From the NCBI GenBank assembly GCA_028703495.1, contig JAQVMT010000003.1, positions 1-64,000 on the forward strand: a stretch of DNA of 64,000 nt, given 5' to 3'. The notes under the pieces were generated by a model. That model was not told where the DNA came from, ran no database searches, and saw nothing but the letters and a program-made list of their open reading frames with translations. Position 1 is the stretch's first letter, and the number at the start of each line of letters is the position of its first letter. This DNA comes from Clostridia bacterium (GTDB lineage Bacteria; Bacillota; Clostridia; Christensenellales; CAG-314). This document shows positions 1 through 9,980 of the stretch, piece by piece. Made by a program: the position numbers and the translations under genes.

Positions 1-85
1 TGTGCTTGCATACTCCTACGACTCCGTGATGTACGGTGCTAACGTTACAACCGCGCAAACCACCTCGGTTTTCAAGTTGGACTAA
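1..85 (+). CDS. C-terminal end of an unidentified protein (…VLAYSYDSVMYGANVTTAQTTSVFKLD*)
   Basis: Open frame from the window edge to TAA at 83-85; followed by a terminator-like hairpin. Confidence 0.45.
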   Translation, partial: VLAYSYDSVMYGANVTTAQTTSVFKLD

Positions 86-165
86 CACGACGTTGCGAAT
101 TGGCGATTATGCTTGCGTTGCAACCGAAACTTGCGATGTAAGGCATTGTAATAAACGTAAAGAAT

Positions 166-192
166 GGGTTACCCGAGGGTAGCCCTTTCTTT
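166..192 (+). terminator. Intrinsic terminator
   Basis: GGGTTACC-CGAG-GGTAGCCC followed by TTTCTTT. Confidence 0.6.
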
Positions 193-350
193 AATGGTAA
201 GTGCGAAGCTTATCTTTAATATAATACCAAAACGGCGCAACAATCCCGAAGCCATCAATCTCTAATTGAGAAGCTATTCAGCATGTACTCACCCGAAGGA
301 GCAAAGCTTTGCTGCCGTGTGAGGTTTGGATAGAGCAATCGAACGCGCCG

Positions 351-583
351 ACATGGAAAGCTGTCGTGCTGTTACTCCTACGATTGCGATGGATTATGCA
401 GGTAGATAACCTACGCGACGACATGGAAAGCTGTCGTGCTGTTATTCCTACGATTGCTATGGATTATGCAGGTAGATAACCTACGCGACGACATGGAAAG
501 CTGTCGTGCTGTTACTCCTACGATTGCGATGGATTATGCAGGTAGATAACCTACGCGACGACATAGAAAGCAGCTATGCTGCC
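351..583 (+). repeat. 70-bp tandem repeat, about 3.3 copies
   Basis: Copies at 351-420, 421-490 and 491-560 are near identical; a partial degenerate copy starts at 561. Confidence 0.9.
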
Positions 584-599
584 TAAAACAGTAAAATAA

Positions 600-1487
600 A
601 TGATAGAAATAAACGACACAAAAAACTTTGAAATCGACAGTATATTAACCTGTGGGCAGGTCTTTCGCTTCCGCCCCTTGCCGACAGATGAAATGTCTGT
701 CGTTTTAAAATCAATCGGTGCGGAGGCGGCAAGCCGTGAAGGAATGCTCTTGCGGGCAAAGTGCTACGAGCTTTTTGCGGGAGATAAGCACGCGACAATC
801 GTGCAAGCCTCGTCCGTTGCTTATATTTTCGGCGATGACGGGTATTTTGCTGATTACTTCGATTTGGCTTCCGACTATTCGAGCTTGGGGGAGGAGGTAT
901 TGCAGGCTTTTCCCAAAATCCAAGCTGCTTTGGAGTTCGGAAAAGGCATTCGCATTCTCAAACAGGAGCTAAAGGAAACGGTCATCTCCTTCATTATGTC
1001 GCAGAATAACAACATAAAGCGCATTCAAGCCACCATAGAGAGGCTTTGCGTGGCATTGGGGACAAAGACCGAGTGCGGCTTTGCCTTCCCGACGGGCAAA
1101 CAGCTGGCTTGTGCCGACCGCGCTTTCTATGATTCTATCGGTTGCGGATACCGATCGCGCTACCTTGTTGAGGTCGTTAATGCGATGAACGAGGGCTTTT
1201 TTGACGGCTTCGAGCGGCTTGACACGCCGAAAGCCAAGGAAAAGCTATTGTCGCTTTGCGGAGTGGGCGAAAAGGTGGCAAACTGCATATTGCTTTTCGG
1301 ACTTCACCGAATGGATGTATGCCCGATAGACACATGGATGAAAACTGCGTACACATATTGCACAGGACTACCGCCGACATCGTTTCCGCAAATGCATGCT
1401 TTCTTTGGCGCAACCTTCGGCAGCAACGCAGGCTATGCCCAACAACTACTGTTCAATTATCTCCGCAACGGAAATACGAGCAGATAG
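600..1487 (+). CDS. 8-oxoguanine DNA glycosylase (OGG1-type, HhH-GPD)
   Basis: ORF with N-terminal ILTCGQVFRFRP and HhH-GPD LCGVGEKVANCILLFGLHRMDVCPIDTWMK. Confidence 0.85.
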   Translation: MIEINDTKNFEIDSILTCGQVFRFRPLPTDEMSVVLKSIGAEAASREGMLLRAKCYELFAGDKHATIVQASSVAYIFGDDGYFADYFDLASDYSSLGEEVLQAFPKIQAALEFGKGIRILKQELKETVISFIMSQNNNIKRIQATIERLCVALGTKTECGFAFPTGKQLACADRAFYDSIGCGYRSRYLVEVVNAMNEGFFDGFERLDTPKAKEKLLSLCGVGEKVANCILLFGLHRMDVCPIDTWMKTAYTYCTGLPPTSFPQMHAFFGATFGSNAGYAQQLLFNYLRNGNTSR

Positions 1488-1805
1488 CTTATAGCAGGAA
1501 GTGAGCACAAACTTTCGCAAAGGGCTTGACTGTGGGCAAATAGGGTTAGGTCATTTGCTTCGATGATTGACCGAGGTTATTAATTTTGTAGTATGGTTGT
1601 ATAACGGAAACGAGTATCCGGTATACTATTTGCGCCAAACGAGGCAAATGCGGAGCGATAAGAAATCACAAAAAGGAAATGCGGTAGGGCAGGTGTTCGA
1701 TATTACTGTGAAAACTAAAAAAAAACGCAAAAAAAGCGAAAAAACAGTTGACAGTTTGGGCTAAATTATGTATTATTAGTAGGCTATTGATTTGGTTGCG
1801 CAAAT

Positions 1806-1881
1806 CGGGGTGTAGCGCAGTTGGTAGCGCGCATGGTTTGGGACCATGGGGCCGGGAGTTCAAGTCTCTTCACCCCGACCA
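1806..1881 (+). tRNA. tRNA-Pro (TGG)
   Basis: CGGGGTG/CACCCCG acceptor, TTGGGAC anticodon loop, encoded CCA. Confidence 0.93.
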
Positions 1882-1891
1882 GCCATCAAGA

Positions 1892-1968
1892 GGGCCTTTA
1901 GCTCAGTTGGTTAGAGCGGTCGGCTCATAACCGATTGGTCCGGGGTTCGAGTCCCTGAAGGCCCACCA
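1892..1968 (+). tRNA. tRNA-Met (CAT); fMet/elongator/Ile2 not resolved
   Basis: GGGCCTT/AAGGCCC acceptor, CTCATAA anticodon loop, CCA end. Confidence 0.9.
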
Positions 1969-2092
1969 CCGATTCCCGTTTTGTAAGCTTACATTTGCGG
2001 AAGTGCTTACGAAAAAGTCAATTTTCCGTGTTTTATCGAGATTTTCGTCGATTTCTTATAAGGAAACGGCAGTAAATTTCGGTGGTATGTTT

Positions 2093-2169
2093 GGTCCGGT
2101 AGTTCAGTTGGTTAGAACGCCAGCCTGTCACGTTGGAGGTCGAGGGTTCGAGTCCCTTCCGGATCGCCA
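2093..2169 (+). tRNA. tRNA-Asp (GTC)
   Basis: GGTCCGG/CCGGATC acceptor, CTGTCAC anticodon loop, CCA end. Confidence 0.93.
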
Positions 2170-2239
2170 CTAAGTCGGCATAGCTACGCATTTGCTATAG
2201 CTATGCCGATATTATACGGAAAGCAGAAGCGGGCAAAAT

Positions 2240-2315
2240 GCTTCGGTAGCTCAGTTGGTAGAGCAGGGGACTGAAAATCCCCGTGTCGGTGGTTCAAGTC
2301 CGCCCCGAAGCACCA
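2240..2315 (+). tRNA. tRNA-Phe (GAA)
   Basis: GCTTCGG/CCGAAGC acceptor, CTGAAAA anticodon loop, CCA end. Confidence 0.93.
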
Positions 2316-2517
2316 TTGCTTGCGAGCAAGCGGAAAACGGCAGAGGCTTGCAAACGCGAAGGGTTTAGCCGTGAAGCAAGCGGAAATATCGTGTTTGTGT
2401 ATAAACCTCTTGAGGGTAGCCTGTTATAAATCCGCGATTGCGAAGCTCGCCGAGACTAACTTCAAGGCGGGGGGAAAGTGTCGTTTCGGCAACGGGGAAA
2501 AGACGACTGCGAAATAT

Positions 2518-2594
2518 GCTGGTGTAGCTCAATCAGGCAGAGCAATTGATTTGTAATCAATAGGTTGTTGGTTCGATTCCGATCACCAGCTCCA
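2518..2594 (+). tRNA. tRNA-Thr (TGT)
   Basis: GCTGGTG/CACCAGC acceptor, TTTGTAA anticodon loop, CCA end. Confidence 0.92.
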
Positions 2595-2617
2595 AAATAA
2601 ATAATCATTTTGAAAAT

Positions 2618-2702
2618 GGGAAGATTCCCGAGCGGCCAAAGGGAGCAGACTGTAAATCTGTTGTCGACGACTACGGTGGTTCGAATCCACCTCTTCCCAC
2701 CA
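2618..2702 (+). tRNA. tRNA-Tyr (GTA)
   Basis: GGGAAGA/TCTTCCC acceptor, CTGTAAA anticodon loop, long variable arm, CCA end. Confidence 0.93.
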
Positions 2703-2708
2703 TAAAAG

Positions 2709-2755
2709 TACTGTTATTTTGATACAAAATATGTATCCGATAACAGTATTTTTTT
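2709..2755 (+). terminator. Intrinsic terminator of the tRNA array
   Basis: TACTGTTAT…ATAACAGTA followed by a T-run. Confidence 0.75.
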
Positions 2756-2877
2756 ATGCTTTTTAAGGCTTTTTAGTGGCAAAACAGGCGATTTGTGCGT
2801 TTTTGCTATTTTCTTTGGTTAGTTGTCGACCGTTTTTGCCACTCGGCAGACGTTTTGACTGTTCGGCATACAAAGGG

Positions 2878-2976
2878 CAATCGTCAATTTATGGTAGCAA
2901 TCGTTCAATTATTGGGGGTAATCGTTCAATTTATCCCCCAATCGTTCATTTTATGGGGTAATCGTTCAATTATTGT
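2878..2976 (+). repeat. Five-copy direct repeat AATCGTTCAATT at 20-21 bp spacing
   Basis: ATCGT(T)CA starts at about 2880, 2900, 2920, 2941 and 2961. Confidence 0.8.
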
Positions 2977-3044
2977 TCTCAGGAAACGTTAAATATGTAA
3001 TAAATCTTTGTTAACAAAATGTTTACAGGAACAATCCACAAATG

Positions 3045-3085
3045 GGCGTCAAATACTTGACGCCATAAAGCGGACGTGGTATAAT
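3045..3085 (+). promoter_or_regulatory. R-M operon promoter with inverted repeat containing GCGTC and GACGC
   Basis: GGCGTCAA-ATAC-TTGACGCC at 3045-3064; -35 TTGACG 3057-3062, 17-bp spacer, -10 TATAAT 3080-3085. Confidence 0.85.
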
Positions 3086-3113
3086 AAAGAAAAATAAGTG
3101 GAGAACTATTTGC

Positions 3114-4514
3114 ATGGTTGAAATTAGTAATTTTAAGCTATGGCTAACTGAGCATAAGAACTATATTCCTAAGACAATTAGTAATACCGCTTCAAGGCTA
3201 AAGAGAGCGGACAGCATACTCGGTTGGTATAACGATGATATTTATCTTTTTCGTCTTGAGCAAACCGATGGATATCAAGCATTATCGTGTGATGTTCGTT
3301 CTCAGATTAAGCGTGCTGTCAAATTGTATAGCGAATACGTTAATGAAAATCAACCTCAGAGTACAAAAAGCTCAAGGAGAAAGACTATGAATATTCTATC
3401 ACTTTTTGCCAACATAGGTGTTGCAGAAGCGTACCTAAAAGACATGGGATTTAATGTTGTTGTGGCAAATGAACTTATAGAACGACGCGCAATATTATAT
3501 TCAAAAATTTACCCTGAAACACATATGGTGTGTGGAGATATAACAAGCAAAAAAGTTTTTGATGGAATTGTGCAGGAGGCTATTGATAAAAATGTCGATA
3601 TTATTATGGCTACACCGCCTTGCCAAGGAATGAGTACCGTAGGTCAGATGCAGGCAGATGATATTAGGAACAGACTTGTTTGTCAAGTTGTGGAGGCGGT
3701 AAAAGAGATTAATCCGAAATACGTAATGATAGAAAACGTTCCAGCGTTTTTTACGACTGAAATAGTTGTGGGTAATGATAAAATTCTTATACCTGAGCTT
3801 CTCAATAAAGAGCTTGGAGATAAATACGTTATTAAAAAAGCTATCATTGACACAAAGGATTACTCTGTTCCGCAAACAAGGGAGAGGGCTATAGTATTGA
3901 TGACTCGTATTGACCAAACAAAAGTTTGGACTGTACCGGATAAGGACGGAGTTATAATAACAATGAGGGATGTGATCGGTGATATACCAAAACTTGACCC
4001 GTATATAACGGATGTGGATGAGAAGGAACTGTTAGAAATTGTTCCTCATTATTATGAAAGAGAAGCTGTGGCGTTGCAAATCTCTAAATGGCATACACCG
4101 CCGCATCATATAAAAAGACAGGTTGTTGCGATGCAGCACACTCCTTCAGGGCAAACTGCTTTTGATAATGAAGTATACTACCCTATAAGAGCGGATGGTA
4201 AGCCAGTTAAAGGTTTTCATAATACTTATAAACGACAGAACTGGGATGCTCCGGCTTATACCGTCACTATGGATAACAGGAAAATTTCATCTCAAAATAA
4301 TGTTCATCCAGGAAGAGTGGAATACATTGACAAGGATGGTCAAGAGATATATTCAGATGCAAGAGCCTTAACTCTTTATGAATTGATGAAAATAATGTCA
4401 ATCCCTGATACTTGGCCTGTTCCAGAAGACACTTCAGAAGCCTTTCTTAGGCGAATTATAGGAGAGGGCATTCCTCCTGTGTTTGTCAAAAAAGTGTTTG
4501 AAAAACTGCTATAG
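3114..4514 (+). CDS. DNA cytosine-5 methyltransferase with about 90-aa N-terminal extension (LlaJI M1-like)
   Basis: ILSLFANIGVAEAY motif I, ATPPCQGMS motif IV, ENVP motif VI, C-terminal SIPDTWPVP. Confidence 0.88.
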   Translation: MVEISNFKLWLTEHKNYIPKTISNTASRLKRADSILGWYNDDIYLFRLEQTDGYQALSCDVRSQIKRAVKLYSEYVNENQPQSTKSSRRKTMNILSLFANIGVAEAYLKDMGFNVVVANELIERRAILYSKIYPETHMVCGDITSKKVFDGIVQEAIDKNVDIIMATPPCQGMSTVGQMQADDIRNRLVCQVVEAVKEINPKYVMIENVPAFFTTEIVVGNDKILIPELLNKELGDKYVIKKAIIDTKDYSVPQTRERAIVLMTRIDQTKVWTVPDKDGVIITMRDVIGDIPKLDPYITDVDEKELLEIVPHYYEREAVALQISKWHTPPHHIKRQVVAMQHTPSGQTAFDNEVYYPIRADGKPVKGFHNTYKRQNWDAPAYTVTMDNRKISSQNNVHPGRVEYIDKDGQEIYSDARALTLYELMKIMSIPDTWPVPEDTSEAFLRRIIGEGIPPVFVKKVFEKLL

Positions 4515-4525
4515 GAGAGAAAGTA

Positions 4526-5680
4526 ATGAGTAAACTCAAAGGGCTGTCTTTATTTGCTAATGTTGGAATAGCAGAAGCATATATGAAAGATATTGATGTT
4601 GAAATAAAGGTGGCAAATGAAATCGATGTAGAGAGAGCCCGTTTTTATCAAGACATATATAAAGAAACTCACATGATTTGCGGAGATATTACCGATGATA
4701 AAGTCAGAACACAAATTGTAAAAGAATCAATATCGAATGGTGTTGATTTTGTTATGGCAACACCTCCGTGCCAAGGAATGAGCGAAGCAGGTCTGAGATT
4801 GGAGTTTGATAGTCGAAATCAGTTGGTTTGGTATGCTATTGATGTTATCAAACGAATCAAACCTAAATTTGCGTTTCTTGAAAATGTGCCAAAACAGTTA
4901 ACCACAAAAATTCGTCTTGGTAACGAAATATTGTTAATACCAGAATATATTAAGCGAGAATTGAGCGAGGACTACACCTTTAACAACGAAACACTAATAA
5001 TGGCAAAAGACCATGGTGTCCCACAGCTTAGAGAGAGGAACATTTTTTTATTAGTGAGAAAGGACCAAGATGTTGTGTGGGAATTTCCTAAAAAACTACC
5101 AGAAATAACACTTGAAGATGCGATAGGTTCTTTGCCAAGTCTTGACCCTCTTCTTCGAGAAGGAATGGATGAAACCCTTAAGCATTTTCCTGAATATGAG
5201 AAGAAGAGACAAGCTGGACTATCCGTTTCTAAGTGGCATTATCCTCCAAAACACTCATGGAAACAAGTGGAATGGATGTTACATACTCCAACTGGAAAAT
5301 CTGCAATATATAACGATGAATTTTACCCGCAAAAAGCAGATGGTACTCCAGTAAAAGCACATCATAATTACTACAGAAGAATGAAGTGGAATATGCCTTG
5401 TCGTACGGTGACGCAAAATAATGGTGTAATATCGTCATTGGCATGTGTCCACCCTGGGAAACCATATAGCAGTCAAAATGGAGAAATACTATATAGCGAT
5501 CCAAGGGTTTTAACAATATATGAATTGCTAATTGTAATGTCACTTCCGTTGGACTGGCCAATTCCTGAATGGGCAGAAGAAACTTTTATACGAAAAGTAT
5601 TTGGTGAAGGTATCCCTTCAATGCTTGTAAAAGAGATTATGATGGTTTTGTTGAAACAAATCACAAAGGAGAATGACTAA
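4526..5680 (+). CDS. DNA cytosine-5 methyltransferase (LlaJI M2-like)
   Basis: LSLFANVGIAEAYMKD, ATPPCQGMSEAG, LENVPK; paralogue of the upstream gene. Confidence 0.88.
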   Translation: MSKLKGLSLFANVGIAEAYMKDIDVEIKVANEIDVERARFYQDIYKETHMICGDITDDKVRTQIVKESISNGVDFVMATPPCQGMSEAGLRLEFDSRNQLVWYAIDVIKRIKPKFAFLENVPKQLTTKIRLGNEILLIPEYIKRELSEDYTFNNETLIMAKDHGVPQLRERNIFLLVRKDQDVVWEFPKKLPEITLEDAIGSLPSLDPLLREGMDETLKHFPEYEKKRQAGLSVSKWHYPPKHSWKQVEWMLHTPTGKSAIYNDEFYPQKADGTPVKAHHNYYRRMKWNMPCRTVTQNNGVISSLACVHPGKPYSSQNGEILYSDPRVLTIYELLIVMSLPLDWPIPEWAEETFIRKVFGEGIPSMLVKEIMMVLLKQITKEND

Positions 5681-8558
5681 TATGGGGAAAATTGTAATGC
5701 CAAAGAACAGTGCGTTACTTAACGAGATAGAGTCAGTACTAAAAATTTATTATGAGGAAGGCGACTGGCTCTCTAATGATACGTACAAGAGAAAGCTCAT
5801 GGCGATAATCGGAGATGATCAATACTCGTCATCTTATACAAAGAAAGCTCAGATTACTTCCTATTTTGGATTTACAATCTGGGAGGACATAAATAATACG
5901 CATTCTATGCGACGCATAACGACTAACGGAATAAAGTTTTATAGGTCTTTATTGGAGAAGGATTACGATGCAATAAGAGAGGAACTTCTTGTTTCTTTGG
6001 AAACCGTATCTTTTGGCCGAAACAACTATGGTTGTCCAGATAGTAATTCCGATATAGAACCGCCGTGTGTGTTTGTAAGGGCAAGTATGGATTTGGGGTA
6101 CCTTACATATAAAGAATTTGCCTATATTCTATGGAAATTGGAAGATTGTGGCGGAAATTATACGGATACTATTGAAGAAATAAAACAGTTGCGTTCCTCG
6201 TATTCGTTTTCATTAGACAAGGAAGCTATGAAATATACGGATTGTAAGCCCATTATGGTCTTGGTTCGTTGGGGATTTTTATACGAAAAGGACGATGCAA
6301 CAGGAGCAAAACAGATTATAGTTCATCCTGATGTTTTGAAAAAATTTGAAGCGCGGTTAAAAAATTTAAAAGTTTATAATATAGACAAAGCACCATTTTT
6401 AGATGTAGCAATCACTACAGATTCTATCTCTCGTTATAGAGGTATGCCGCTTTCGGTCGAGGATAGAATAATTGCTAAATACAACGAGATAAAAGATTCA
6501 CTTCCTGATTTTGAAAAGTATTATAAGGAGTTCTGTGATAAGTTTTCGCCAGAAATGCTACAGTGCGTAGAAGGGGAGGAATTGTTAAAATACATATTTT
6601 TGTCTGGTGATAACAAGGATAATATGTGCTGGTGGTTGGAATTCAATCAGCCGATACACGAGTATTTTGGTAGCATCAAGAGTGGAACGGCTTGTAAATA
6701 TGGCCTGTTTTTCAGTAAAGAAAAGGGTGCGTGGGTTACTGGCTCCTCGCAGAAACCCATTATTTTGTCTATTGAAGAAGCAATTGCCCTTGGAACTGAT
6801 ATGCGAGACAAGATTGTCGCCGCTGCGAAATATATCTCTCAATTAGGGAAAATATCGTCAGTTGAAGAATATATCGTCATCGACAAAAAAGTTAATGAAA
6901 TTATCGGGGACGCAAATAAGGTGTGGCTACAAAAGTATTTTCATATGATATTTCCGCATCTTTTTGCAACATTCACAAATGATGCATGGCAGAACCACGT
7001 ATTGTTTTCATGCGGCTTAACACCCAAGGAAGGACGATATGTTCGTAGTGGGCAGATAAGCCTTTTTGCTACGGGATTGGGTATAAGTAATGCGGCTTTC
7101 GCTCAAGTCGTATATCAATTGTTCGGTGGAATAAAGCATTTTTATCGTTTAGGAACAAGCGATGCAAGTGCAAATTATTTCTCTGAGTGGCAAGCAGAAA
7201 AATATGCTGCTGTCGGTTGGACAGGACTTGGAGATTTATCTACACTAACAGATAAAGGGGAACTAAAAAAAGATGCCATCCTCGAAAAGATGACAGAGGA
7301 TTATTACCCTGAAGACGGCAGAACTGCATCCAAAAAAGCGGGCGAAATATGCACATTCTTTAACACAAATACTGAAGATTCTTATTTTGTTGCGATGGAT
7401 GGAAAAACTCTTCTTGCACTTGGTAAAGTAAGCGGTGAATACTATTTTGATGCGTCAAAGCCTTTGGGCCACTGTAAATCAGTTGAGTGGCTTCACTGTT
7501 TCAAAAATGAAGAATTACCTACGACGGAAGGTTTGCGGACGGCTTGTTTTGAGATTGATGATAACGAAAATATGTTGTTTTTATACAATGCTCTAAATGA
7601 AAACAATGCAGTCTTTAATGATGAGGTAGAATCAGAAATTGAAGAGGAGATAACCAAAATGATAGAGAGAAAGCCAAGAGTGCATAAAACGCACGATTTA
7701 AACTGTATAATTTATGGTGCACCTGGCACTGGAAAAACATACTCTACGGCAGAATATGCTATTGATGTATGTGAAAATAAGAAAACAGAATTTAGGCAGC
7801 TTTCAAAGGAAGAGCGTATCGAGCTAATGAAGAAGTACGAGCAGCTTGTGTCTGATGGCAGAGTTGTCTTTACTACTTTCCATCAAAGTTTTGGCTATGA
7901 GGACTTTATACAGGGTCTTCGGCCTGATACAAAATCCGATGGTATGAAGTTTAAAACGGTTGACGGTGTATTTAAGAAAATTGCTGATAAAGCAATGATG
8001 GATACTGAAAACGACTATGTAATGATAATTGACGAAATTAACCGTGGAAATATATCTAAAATTTTTGGAGAGCTTATTACGCTTATCGAAGATGACAAAC
8101 GGTGGGGTGAAGCAAATCAATTAAGTGCTATTCTTCCATCCGGTCAAAGGTTTGCGGTTCCAAATAACCTTTATATTGTCGGTACGATGAATTCCGCTGA
8201 TAAATCCATTTCTCTAATTGATACGGCATTACGTCGCCGTTTTGCGTTCGTTGAAAAAGCACCAGATGCAAGTATTATTACTAATCCAAAAATAAAAGCT
8301 GTTCTAATTAAACTGAATACATACATAAAAAGTGAATTGCGTAGTACTGATTTACTTATCGGACATGCATTTTTTATAGGCAAAGAAGAATCTGATCTTG
8401 GTGAGGTGATGAATAATCACATCATTCCCTTGCTGTATGAGTACTTTTTCGACGATGAAAACAAAGTAAAGAAAGCACTTGATTGCTTGGATGGGACACA
8501 ATATGAAATTGATAAAGACTATCCTGGCAGAATTCGTATAAAGGCAAAAGTTGAATGA
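5673..8558 (+). CDS. McrB-like AAA+ restriction NTPase (LlaJI R1-like)
   Basis: Walker A GAPGTGKT, Walker B VMIIDEINRGNISKIFGELITLIE, GTMNSADKSISLIDTALRRRF. Confidence 0.88.
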   Translation: MTNMGKIVMPKNSALLNEIESVLKIYYEEGDWLSNDTYKRKLMAIIGDDQYSSSYTKKAQITSYFGFTIWEDINNTHSMRRITTNGIKFYRSLLEKDYDAIREELLVSLETVSFGRNNYGCPDSNSDIEPPCVFVRASMDLGYLTYKEFAYILWKLEDCGGNYTDTIEEIKQLRSSYSFSLDKEAMKYTDCKPIMVLVRWGFLYEKDDATGAKQIIVHPDVLKKFEARLKNLKVYNIDKAPFLDVAITTDSISRYRGMPLSVEDRIIAKYNEIKDSLPDFEKYYKEFCDKFSPEMLQCVEGEELLKYIFLSGDNKDNMCWWLEFNQPIHEYFGSIKSGTACKYGLFFSKEKGAWVTGSSQKPIILSIEEAIALGTDMRDKIVAAAKYISQLGKISSVEEYIVIDKKVNEIIGDANKVWLQKYFHMIFPHLFATFTNDAWQNHVLFSCGLTPKEGRYVRSGQISLFATGLGISNAAFAQVVYQLFGGIKHFYRLGTSDASANYFSEWQAEKYAAVGWTGLGDLSTLTDKGELKKDAILEKMTEDYYPEDGRTASKKAGEICTFFNTNTEDSYFVAMDGKTLLALGKVSGEYYFDASKPLGHCKSVEWLHCFKNEELPTTEGLRTACFEIDDNENMLFLYNALNENNAVFNDEVESEIEEEITKMIERKPRVHKTHDLNCIIYGAPGTGKTYSTAEYAIDVCENKKTEFRQLSKEERIELMKKYEQLVSDGRVVFTTFHQSFGYEDFIQGLRPDTKSDGMKFKTVDGVFKKIADKAMMDTENDYVMIIDEINRGNISKIFGELITLIEDDKRWGEANQLSAILPSGQRFAVPNNLYIVGTMNSADKSISLIDTALRRRFAFVEKAPDASIITNPKIKAVLIKLNTYIKSELRSTDLLIGHAFFIGKEESDLGEVMNNHIIPLLYEYFFDDENKVKKALDCLDGTQYEIDKDYPGRIRIKAKVE

Positions 8559-9931
8559 ACACAATCGAGTTCAAAAAAATAAAGACAGCGCATCTCCCGA
8601 CAAAATGGCAGAGTAAAAATATGATTGAAAGACTTGAGCAGTTTTTGCAAGCAAACTGGGAACAGCGGTCCGTCTTTTATATGGATAATGTTGTTACAAG
8701 TCGGCAACAGTTTATTAATTTCGATGTAAGCGGAGGAATAAAAACCAACAACTATATCGGAACGATTTGTTATGAAGGCGAAACATTAAACATTTTTCCT
8801 AAAGTATATAAGCTTGATGAGGATGATGATGAGACCGATACATGGAACACCGATGACCTTATTCATAATCTTGTCAATTGGTTGAATTATTGCGAAAAGC
8901 TCGAATATCCGTTTATTACGATAGATAGTGCATTATCGAGTACAACCAATCTGTTTGAGTTACTTGTAACTATTTTTGCTCATTATGTAAAGCGTGCATT
9001 AGATATTGCACCGTATCGTTGCTATGAGGATACTGCGGAGGTCGGTCAGTTAGTAAAAGGGAAAATTGATTTTAATCAGTATGTGACAAGGCAAATTCCA
9101 ACGGGTAACTGGCACAAGGTTCCATATGTTTATTCAAATTTTGTCTTTGATAACAAATTGAATCGCATAATTAAAAGTACATGTAAAATGCTCTTTAATG
9201 CGACTACGGAAAAGAGTAGCAAAGAACTATTACGTAATTTACTATTGAGGCTCGGCGATGTTTCAGATGAGAATTGTATGCCGTCAGACTGCGATCGCAT
9301 TCGTTTGAGTAAATTGCATAAGAGATATATTATATTACTTAGTTTGTGCAAAATGTTTCTGTTAAATAGGACAAGTACATATGAAATGGGTTCATCTCAG
9401 TCATATTGCTTTTTATTCCCGGCGGAATTGCTGTTTGAAGGTTTTGTTGGTGGTTTCGTGAAAGAGATGCTTGAGGGTGAAGCAAAGGTTAAATGTCAAG
9501 CAAGCGACCAGTATTTGGCAGACCTTGTTGTAGACGGAGAACTAATCGGACAGGCCTTTAATCTAAAAGAAGATATTCTGATTGAAACTGCTGATGCAGT
9601 AATTGTACTTGATACAAAATATAAAGAAATCGACCATTTTGATAGAATAAAAACAGACTTGAATAGAAAGCTGGGTATAAGCGATGCTGATATGAAACAA
9701 ATGGCGGTTTATGCGGTCAAACGGAACGCTAAAAAGCTATTTCTTCTTTATCCGCTATACCGTCAAGAAGAATTGGAGAGCGTGTCGGTTGTGTACAATA
9801 TCAAATGGGACGAGCAAGATTCACGGAAGACTGTGCCGCTTGAGATACTAAAAATCCCCTTCGTTTTTGATAGCGATGATGGTGTAACGATTGAAAAACT
9901 AAAAAGTGTACTTGAAAAGATAACAGCATAA
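8555..9931 (+). CDS. McrC-like restriction nuclease subunit (LlaJI R2-like)
   Basis: NNYIGTICYEGETLNIFPKVY; PD-(D/E)xK-like VIVLDTKYKEI; 4-bp overlap with the McrB-like gene. Confidence 0.82.
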   Translation: MNTIEFKKIKTAHLPTKWQSKNMIERLEQFLQANWEQRSVFYMDNVVTSRQQFINFDVSGGIKTNNYIGTICYEGETLNIFPKVYKLDEDDDETDTWNTDDLIHNLVNWLNYCEKLEYPFITIDSALSSTTNLFELLVTIFAHYVKRALDIAPYRCYEDTAEVGQLVKGKIDFNQYVTRQIPTGNWHKVPYVYSNFVFDNKLNRIIKSTCKMLFNATTEKSSKELLRNLLLRLGDVSDENCMPSDCDRIRLSKLHKRYIILLSLCKMFLLNRTSTYEMGSSQSYCFLFPAELLFEGFVGGFVKEMLEGEAKVKCQASDQYLADLVVDGELIGQAFNLKEDILIETADAVIVLDTKYKEIDHFDRIKTDLNRKLGISDADMKQMAVYAVKRNAKKLFLLYPLYRQEELESVSVVYNIKWDEQDSRKTVPLEILKIPFVFDSDDGVTIEKLKSVLEKITA

Positions 9932-9980
9932 TCAAGCATTTTTTTGAGTGCGATGGTAATATTGCATTTAGGAGGAAAAT

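Noticed and set aside
351-583. CRISPR array
   Set aside because: Repeats are contiguous 70-bp tandem units with no unique spacers and no cas genes in the window.
2878-2976. CRISPR-like short repeats
   Set aside because: Twelve-bp core with 8-9 bp intervening sequence is far too short; kept only as a binding-array candidate.
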